Below, one piece after another: positions 58,993 through 64,000 of a DNA stretch of 64,000 nucleotides. This DNA is from Methanoculleus horonobensis (GTDB taxonomy: Archaea > Halobacteriota > Methanomicrobia > Methanomicrobiales > Methanoculleaceae). The stretch's first letter is position 1; every line of letters starts with the position of its first letter. The stretch lies in contig NZ_BCNY01000015.1 in assembly GCF_001602375.1 (NCBI RefSeq), positions 434,001-498,000 on the forward strand. Direction: 5' to 3'. The notes under the pieces were generated by a model. That model was given only the letters and a program-made list of their open reading frames with translations, made no database searches and had not been told where the DNA came from. Made by a program: the position numbers and the translations under genes.

Positions 58993-59919
58993 ATGGCAAT
59001 GGATGCCGGGGCACTCGATATTGAGAAGCTGGACATCGTGGATCCTGCAACACTTCAGGAACGATCTCCCTCGTTCATCAGCGAACTCCGAAGCAAAGGA
59101 TGTTCCGAAGAAGAGATTGCCGAGGCAATCCGTAGCCTGCCGCGAGTTTCATACCTTGACGGATGGACAGAGGCTGATGACGAACGGGTATCGCCCCTTT
59201 TGCAACAGGCAAGGGATGAGGTGAACTATTCGATGTACGGCGAGATAGATCCTCTGACAGAGGATGGCGTTTCGGCAGTAAAGATGTGTTCTTCAGGCAT
59301 CTGGCTGTTTGACACAGTTTTTCAGGGTGTTAATGGATGGGTACATCCCGGACTGATGGAATGCTCCTCGGATGGCACCAGACGCCAGTTTCTTACGACC
59401 CATCTTGGAAAAAAGATCGGTACGACCGCTAACTGGATCGAGATAGGTATAGAGTCAGTCTGCGATGATCCGAATCCGGCTCGCTACCATGTTTTCACCT
59501 ATGATAACAACAACATATCACGACCGATGGTTGTGCATAGTAACCTTACCAACGGCGACAGGGATTACAATTTCGAGATCTACGTAAGTGACGTGCAGTA
59601 CCCGGAGGGCTATCCCTATATGATCTTATGGGAAGGACAGGTCGTCCGGGTCGGTCACGTTCCGTTTGCGGAAGGCGATCTGAACGAGGTACACGAATAC
59701 GTCAGAAACGATCCCGGATCATTCTCCGATGTATCAACCTCCTATGTGTGTGATTCCTACGTCTATTACGACGGATATGGTGTATGGTGGAACGAGCAGC
59801 TGGATGCACAGTTAGCACACCCGACACAGCTCCATGCAGATACGCAGGAAGGTGTTTATGGCGATTTCTACAGACCATGGTGGTCGAATGCATACAGAAT
59901 CGACACGTGGATCGCGTGA
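58915..59919 (+). CDS. Secreted protein sharing the duplicated leader
   Basis: 334 residues. The signal peptide (GLRAFSTLLAIMLVSVVMVP then AMA) nearly copies that of the 56083 protein. The mature protein is acidic and rich in aromatic residues and Asp (SVCDDPNPARYHVFTYDNNN; GYPYMILWEGQVVRVGHVPF). I see no catalytic motif; the last part (YDGYGVWWNEQLDAQLA) may be a beta-sandwich. It is followed by an overlapping lipoprotein gene. Confidence 0.75.
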   Translation: MNGKIGLRAFSTLLAIMLVSVVMVPAMAMDAGALDIEKLDIVDPATLQERSPSFISELRSKGCSEEEIAEAIRSLPRVSYLDGWTEADDERVSPLLQQARDEVNYSMYGEIDPLTEDGVSAVKMCSSGIWLFDTVFQGVNGWVHPGLMECSSDGTRRQFLTTHLGKKIGTTANWIEIGIESVCDDPNPARYHVFTYDNNNISRPMVVHSNLTNGDRDYNFEIYVSDVQYPEGYPYMILWEGQVVRVGHVPFAEGDLNEVHEYVRNDPGSFSDVSTSYVCDSYVYYDGYGVWWNEQLDAQLAHPTQLHADTQEGVYGDFYRPWWSNAYRIDTWIA

Positions 59920-60313
59920 ACAAAGAAGAATAGGGTTGATGGTAATCATCTCAGTCCTCCTTTTTTGTTGTACGGGTTGCGTTGAAGAGCAACCGGTGAA
60001 TCAATCGAAATATATCAATATTTCACTTACAGAACCCATCTCTCAAGCAGATGCGGTCATCGTTGCCCTTTCCTATCCGGGAGTTGCTAAAACAATTGAG
60101 AATGATTCGTTCCGGATCACCATCGGAAAGCTCACCGTCTCTGACGTACGTGAGGGAAGGCTTAAAGAACACCATATGGTCTACATCGATCGCTTCAATA
60201 GCACTACGCACGAACCGCTCGAAGGTTTACAGGTTATTGTGACCTACGACGGGGACGTTTACAAAATCTGGCGGTCGTTCCCTCCAGTTAATTCTTCAAT
60301 TGCTGCAGAGTGA
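59888..60313 (+). CDS. Lipoprotein with PepSY-like domain
   Basis: 141 residues from an ATG that overlaps the end of the previous gene by 32 bp. GLMVIISVLLFCCTGC is a lipoprotein signal (lipobox CTGC). The remainder (SQADAVIVALSYPGVAKTI ... LQVIVTYDGDVYKIWRSFP) resembles one PepSY unit. It repeats the arrangement secreted protein + PepSY-like partner seen at 56083/56836. Confidence 0.7.
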   Translation: MHTESTRGSREQRRIGLMVIISVLLFCCTGCVEEQPVNQSKYINISLTEPISQADAVIVALSYPGVAKTIENDSFRITIGKLTVSDVREGRLKEHHMVYIDRFNSTTHEPLEGLQVIVTYDGDVYKIWRSFPPVNSSIAAE

Positions 60314-60338
60314 ACAGCCTCTGCAGGACCTGGTATAG

Positions 60339-60679
60339 ATGCCAGCCCCGGAGCCCACCCCGGCAAAAGAGCCCGGGCGGGCCGGGAACCTGACTGTCAT
60401 CCGGGCAACCGGGGATTCGAAACCCCCGCAGGCCGTCCCGATCCTCTCGTCGTGGAGGGATATCGGACCGGAGATATGTGAGCCGACCGAAGAAGATTGG
60501 GCTTTTGTCAAAGATGCCGCAACGGATCTGTCGGAAGAAGAGAAGACCCGGTTTGTTACAGAGGTCAGAAAGATACCTGCGGGGAATCGACACTGCCCCC
60601 GGAGGAGCAGGTCGATCTGGAGAGGGGACTTGGGTACTACCTGATTAAGGCAACCGAGGGAGTAGAGACAGCCCTTTAA
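60339..60679 (+). pseudogene. Frameshifted small gene
   Basis: The first frame reads IRATGDSKPPQAVPILSSWR to VRKIPAG, then loses sense. From about 60580 another frame continues ESTLPPEEQVDLERGLGYYL to VETAL and stops at 60679. Together they make one coherent protein of about 110 residues. The single shift suggests a broken gene or a sequencing error. The family is unrecognised. Confidence 0.5.
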
Positions 60680-60841
60680 CTGCTGAACGATCCAGCCGTA
60701 TCTGTAGTATTACTATGCCGGCGATCAGGTCCTGGCGTACCGATCGGCAGATCCCCCTTCCTGTGTGTTCCCGGGGTTATCGAGTTCTTCGTAGTTAAAC
60801 CAGGGATGGTCGGTGATCGGGTTGCGTCCCCTCCTGCCCTA

Positions 60842-61205
60842 CAGTAGCACCGTCGTCATCAGCGGAACCGTAACAGACGACCCGTTCGTCGAGACAAAGA
60901 CGATCTGAGAGGTATGCCGGGCGTCGGCAAAGACCCGGGTGAGGAGGGGGGCGACACTTGCCGCGCAGATCCGCCAGTTGTCGACCATCTCCCACGCCAG
61001 GAATGTTACGTGCATCGTCCCGACGATGATCATCGCAAATGGTGTGGTTACCCGGCTGAGGGGGTCGACCGCATCGATGGATGGGGCTCGTGCTCTCCAC
61101 CGAGCCGACGGAGGCGCGATCCCGATCGAAAAACGGGGAGGTTGAAGGTGGCGACGTAGAAGGGGAAGTCGTCGCCGAAGAGCGGCTGTGCGGACAGGAA
61201 AGAAA
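60842..61205 (-). pseudogene. Decayed AEC-family transporter
   Basis: On the reverse strand, pieces in shifting frames match the intact transporter at 54666. PLFGDDFPFYVATFNL, then TTPFAMIIVGTMHVTFLAWE, then MVDNWRICAAS and SQIVFVSTNGSSVTVPL are visible. The first half is missing and about 45 residues near the C-terminus are deleted. It lies directly downstream of the regulator at 61679. Confidence 0.75.
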
Positions 61206-61679
61206 CTACGCCGGTATAGGGGCGGTTCTCCGCCGGCACCGCAACGCGATGTACCAGAGCACAAATGTCACGCCGAGGAGCGCCTCGCCCGCGTAGAGGA
61301 GGAGGGGTTCCCTGACGACGCTCCCCCCCTGGACGACAAAACCGCGGAGATACGAGGTCACGCAGAGCACCCCGGCAGTCATGGCAACCAGGGATGTGCC
61401 GAGGAGGAAGATGATCCGGTGGTCTCTCCCGGGATGAAGGATCCGCCGCCCCTTCTCCGTCAGGGTGTAGTCCCGCCATTTCCGGGCGTTCTCGTGGGCC
61501 ACGAGATCCGCATCGGCCAGAACGGCAAGGTGTTCGTGGACAGTCGACTTTGCAAGACCGAGCCCGTCGGCGAGCTCGCTCATCGCCATGGGCCGGATAT
61601 CGAGCGCTTTGAGGATAGCGACCCGGACGTCGGAGGATAGCGCAGCGATATCGCCCCGGTCGAGCGTGACTTCTTCCAT
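61206..61679 (-). CDS. Winged-helix regulator with membrane tail
   Basis: 157 residues. An ArsR/MarR-like domain (VRVAILKALDIRPMAMSELADG then LGLAKSTVHEHLAVLADADL) is followed by two membrane segments (IIFLLGTSLVAMTAGVLCVTSY and LLLYAGEALLGVTFVLWYIAL). It probably regulated the transporter now decayed next to it. The ATG at 61679 gives the expected start. Confidence 0.8.
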   Translation of the reverse strand: MEEVTLDRGDIAALSSDVRVAILKALDIRPMAMSELADGLGLAKSTVHEHLAVLADADLVAHENARKWRDYTLTEKGRRILHPGRDHRIIFLLGTSLVAMTAGVLCVTSYLRGFVVQGGSVVREPLLLYAGEALLGVTFVLWYIALRCRRRTAPIPA

Positions 61680-61798
61680 GATTTGAAATCTCTCCGATAT
61701 GGGTCTGGTCCGAAACAATCAGGTACTCCCCTGCCGGGAGAGAAAAGCGTTCCGGAACTGTCCCGGTACTGCCGAAAAAGAGGATGCGCCGATCTCCG

Positions 61799-62614
61799 TC
61801 ATTCCGCCCGGAGGGTCGGGGGTGGGACCGGTTCCGGTGCACCTATCCCTACTACGACGAACGTTGCCGATCCCCCCGGGAGGCGGTCCCTGTTGAGGTT
61901 GGGGTCCGGGGTAGAGCCGGGGTCGATCTCTTCTTTCCAGGGGGTGTTGGAACCCGGTATGGTGACGGTCGCCCGCCGGAAGTCGAAGTCGATCGGTGTG
62001 CCGTTCGGGGTCGTGAGGGTGTACGGGGCGGCAAGACCGATCGTCAGGGAGAGGACCTCCTCCGGGCCGGGCTGCGGGAGGTCCGCCATCACCCGCACCT
62101 CGCGCCACTCCCCGGCGGCGAGGTCGTCGACGGGCAGCGAGGTCGAGGCGCCGGGGAGGACATCCCCCTCCGGCGACCCGGTGGTGGTGTTCAGGCTCGC
62201 GGTTTCCGTCGTCACGGCAAGATCGGCCCGGGCGCAGTCTTCGCCCGCGAGGTTCCGGATGAAGAAGTCGAGGCTGATCCTGTCGCTCTCGATTGCGATA
62301 TCGGGAGTGTACCGGATATCCTCCGGGCGGGCCGGGTCGAGGCTGTAGCGATCCCCGAGGGAGATTGTCCGGTTCCAGGCGGTGGCGTTCTCGAGATGCC
62401 AGGTCTCGTTATCGGCGTCGTAGGTGATGATCGGGCTCTCACAGGGATCGGGATACTCGAACCCCGGCCCGAACGGCAGTATCCAGTTCACCCGCTTGAG
62501 CGGTTCCTGCACATGCTGCTGTCCCGGGGGAAAGGCGGTGAGTATGGCGAGGTTTACCGCAGCAAGGATGAGAACGGCGCCGATACCGAGCCATATCCAT
62601 GTCTTTGAGTGCAT
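61799..62614 (-). CDS. Membrane-anchored DUF1616-like exported protein
   Basis: 271 residues. One N-terminal helix (TWIWLGIGAVLILAAVNLAIL), then an outside region with NWILPFGPGFEYPDPCESPI and a beta-sandwich (LDFFIRNLAGEDCARADLAV ... VTIPGSNTPWKEEIDPGST). The pattern resembles archaeal DUF1616-type or CARDB-like surface proteins; not certain. It lies after the PepSY gene in the same direction and may share its transcript. Confidence 0.65.
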   Translation of the reverse strand: MHSKTWIWLGIGAVLILAAVNLAILTAFPPGQQHVQEPLKRVNWILPFGPGFEYPDPCESPIITYDADNETWHLENATAWNRTISLGDRYSLDPARPEDIRYTPDIAIESDRISLDFFIRNLAGEDCARADLAVTTETASLNTTTGSPEGDVLPGASTSLPVDDLAAGEWREVRVMADLPQPGPEEVLSLTIGLAAPYTLTTPNGTPIDFDFRRATVTIPGSNTPWKEEIDPGSTPDPNLNRDRLPGGSATFVVVGIGAPEPVPPPTLRAE

Positions 62615-62640
62615 TGTATCACATTAGGAAAAGAGGTGAT

Positions 62641-63417
62641 TTAGAGGTATGGACTCACCATCAGCACTTCTCCGGTCTGTGCGTCGATAACGACAAGCCC
62701 TCCCTGGAGAACGTGGTCCTCCGGCTCGCCACTCATCGTGATCACCCATGTCAGCGTCTGTACGTCCGGTCGGGTGTACTCGACGGAGAGGTCGGCCGTT
62801 GCACCGGTCACCCGGATTCCCGGGAACTGCCCGGCTACGATCTTCAGCGCCTCGTCCCGGGAAAGTTTTGGCTCAAGCGAACATTTGATCTCCCGCTGGA
62901 TCCCGATGTACGAGACGATCTCGCCGGTGCTCGGGTTAAGGTTCACGACGACCGTGTTCGGCGTGAGGACATCGCTGATCTCTTCTCTCCAGATGTACGA
63001 GTACTCGCTGCCCGCATCACCGTGAGAAACCAGGTCCGATCTGGTAAGCTGCATACTCTTCTTCGCAAAGCCGCTGTACTTCTCTTCGGCGTAGGCCCTT
63101 GCCGTTACTTCGGCTGCGGCCCGATCCAGCCGGACATCGCGGCAATCCTTCCGTGCGGAGTCGAACGTGGCACGTTCGATCACCCCGGTCCGGGCGTTGG
63201 CGTAAACCTGTCCGTCTCCGGTACCAAAGACATAGTACTCTCCCAGATTCAGGCGTTCAGTCTTCTGGTACTGGACGGTTGCGTCGGGTGCGTTAAGAAA
63301 GTCCTGTGCTTTTTCTTTTGCGGTATCCACCCCGATCGGGGCGTTGGCATCAGTTGCCGACACGATCGAGACCGCGACGACGAGGCATAGCATTGCAACA
63401 ATGTATATCCGTTTCAT
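62641..63417 (-). CDS. Secreted PepSY-domain protein
   Basis: 258 residues with a signal peptide (MLCLVVAVSIVSATDA). Two or three PepSY units carry GVDTAKEKAQDFLNAPDATV, VIERATFDSA, NLNPSTGEIVSYIGIQREIK, LSRDEALKIVAGQFPG and GGLVVIDAQTGEVLMV. Tandem PepSY domains are typical of propeptides and inhibitors of secreted peptidases. It follows the clan CD-like gene at 63433 by 15 bp, repeating the 56083/56836 arrangement. Confidence 0.85.
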   Translation of the reverse strand: MKRIYIVAMLCLVVAVSIVSATDANAPIGVDTAKEKAQDFLNAPDATVQYQKTERLNLGEYYVFGTGDGQVYANARTGVIERATFDSARKDCRDVRLDRAAAEVTARAYAEEKYSGFAKKSMQLTRSDLVSHGDAGSEYSYIWREEISDVLTPNTVVVNLNPSTGEIVSYIGIQREIKCSLEPKLSRDEALKIVAGQFPGIRVTGATADLSVEYTRPDVQTLTWVITMSGEPEDHVLQGGLVVIDAQTGEVLMVSPYL

Positions 63418-63432
63418 GATTGAATCACCTCA

Positions 63433-64000
63433 TTAATAGACTCCGTAGCGAGCGGGAGTGAGATAACTGTTGTAACTGCCGGAGATCTCGTAGGTGTCCA
63501 CTCCATGGTAACCGAACGGCCAGTGCAAGTAGCAGTCGTCCTTTGCATTGCTTGCGGCGCTTGCAACGGTCTCCCCGTTTCGCAACCGGTCCCAGAAGCT
63601 CCCGGACCAGCACTTTCCGTTTTCGACCTCGACCTCGCCGTCGAACCCCAGGCAGATGTCTGCACCTTTGTTCGTGACTGTCTCTAAGACCAGATCACCG
63701 TTGTAAGGGTTGTAGTGCGACGAATAGCAGGCGAGGTAGACTGCGAGCAGGACATCCCTGATATCGGTTCCGTAGTCAGTTATGTAGTACTGGTAGTTTC
63801 CCGGGTAGTGTCCGTCGGTCCTGGCAAGTATCCAGGATTCCGAGGCGAACTTTATTCCACCGCCTTTATGCGAGTCGTCGTAGTAGAGGCCATGGCCGTT
63901 GAAGAAGAATATCGCGTCCGACCTGAACTGATTGTACGCTGTCGATGCTACTGCATTCGTGGACGACGAGTTGTCGTAGCCCATTGCACCCTGATCGACC
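63433..64000 (-). CDS. Clan CD (caspase/gingipain-like) peptidase-like protein, 5' end missing
   Basis: At least 189 residues; the frame is open to the window edge, so the signal peptide and N-terminus lie outside. SDAIFFFNGHGLYYDDSHKG contains a GHG histidine and LLAVYLACYSSHYNPYNGDL a cysteine after a hydrophobic strand, the clan CD dyad pattern. ADICLGFDGEVEVENGKCW and FWDRLRNGETVASAASNAKD follow, similar to CHAT/C25-like proteins. It is paired with the PepSY gene downstream. The mature sequence differs from the 56083 protein outside the dyad. Confidence 0.7.
   Translation of the reverse strand, partial: VDQGAMGYDNSSSTNAVASTAYNQFRSDAIFFFNGHGLYYDDSHKGGGIKFASESWILARTDGHYPGNYQYYITDYGTDIRDVLLAVYLACYSSHYNPYNGDLVLETVTNKGADICLGFDGEVEVENGKCWSGSFWDRLRNGETVASAASNAKDDCYLHWPFGYHGVDTYEISGSYNSYLTPARYGVY

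Overview
The window looks like a chromosome segment of a GC-rich methanogenic archaeon of the Methanomicrobiales, most like Methanoculleus. The evidence is the small subunit of the archaeal D-family DNA polymerase, two CofH-type F420 biosynthesis proteins, an archaeal riboflavin synthase, an ER-type signal peptidase, archaeal TATA boxes and a PGF-CTERM sorting tail. I saw no rRNA, tRNA, CRISPR array or insertion sequence. The genus is an inference.

Layout. 0-34 kb is mostly housekeeping. It starts with the 5' end of an acetyl-CoA synthetase behind palindromic operators, next to a membrane pyrophosphatase. Then come DNA polymerase DP1, signal peptidase, twin cofH genes (one with a broken radical-SAM motif), a three-gene hydrolase/DUF123/flavoprotein operon, thiC, an arsC-like gene and purE. 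A riboflavin/aminotransferase operon, a TPR protein, RadC and an exported-protein/ABC-exporter operon follow, then a GerW/DUF2953 operon. The tryptophan operon trpB2-E-G-D-C-F-B-A plus an ATP-NAD kinase-like gene is tightly overlapped, with an apparent frameshift at the start of trpE.

34-50.5 kb is a lineage-specific block of small membrane and exported proteins. Nine transcription units there carry the same 47-bp promoter box, built around a TATA element and flanked by inverted arms. Four of the proteins share a C-terminal motif. A membrane-anchored double winged-helix regulator sits in the middle. A MarR gene and a bacterial-type Lon protease, each behind a matching operator, interrupt the block.

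50.6-54.7 kb is a bacterioruberin-type C50 carotenoid cluster (cruF, crtI, crtB, lycopene elongase). 54.7-64 kb is visibly less GC-rich in places and is accessory. Two secreted-protein genes share a duplicated promoter and a roughly 165-nt leader whose helices differ in sequence but keep their pairing. Two likely secreted caspase/gingipain-like (clan CD) proteins lie next to PepSY-like proteins. A duplicated regulator/AEC-transporter pair appears to have decayed reciprocally.

The most promising undescribed features are the 47-bp-box regulon with its small-protein family, and the paired structured leaders of the secreted-protein genes. All functional names rest on motif recognition by eye; no database search was possible.
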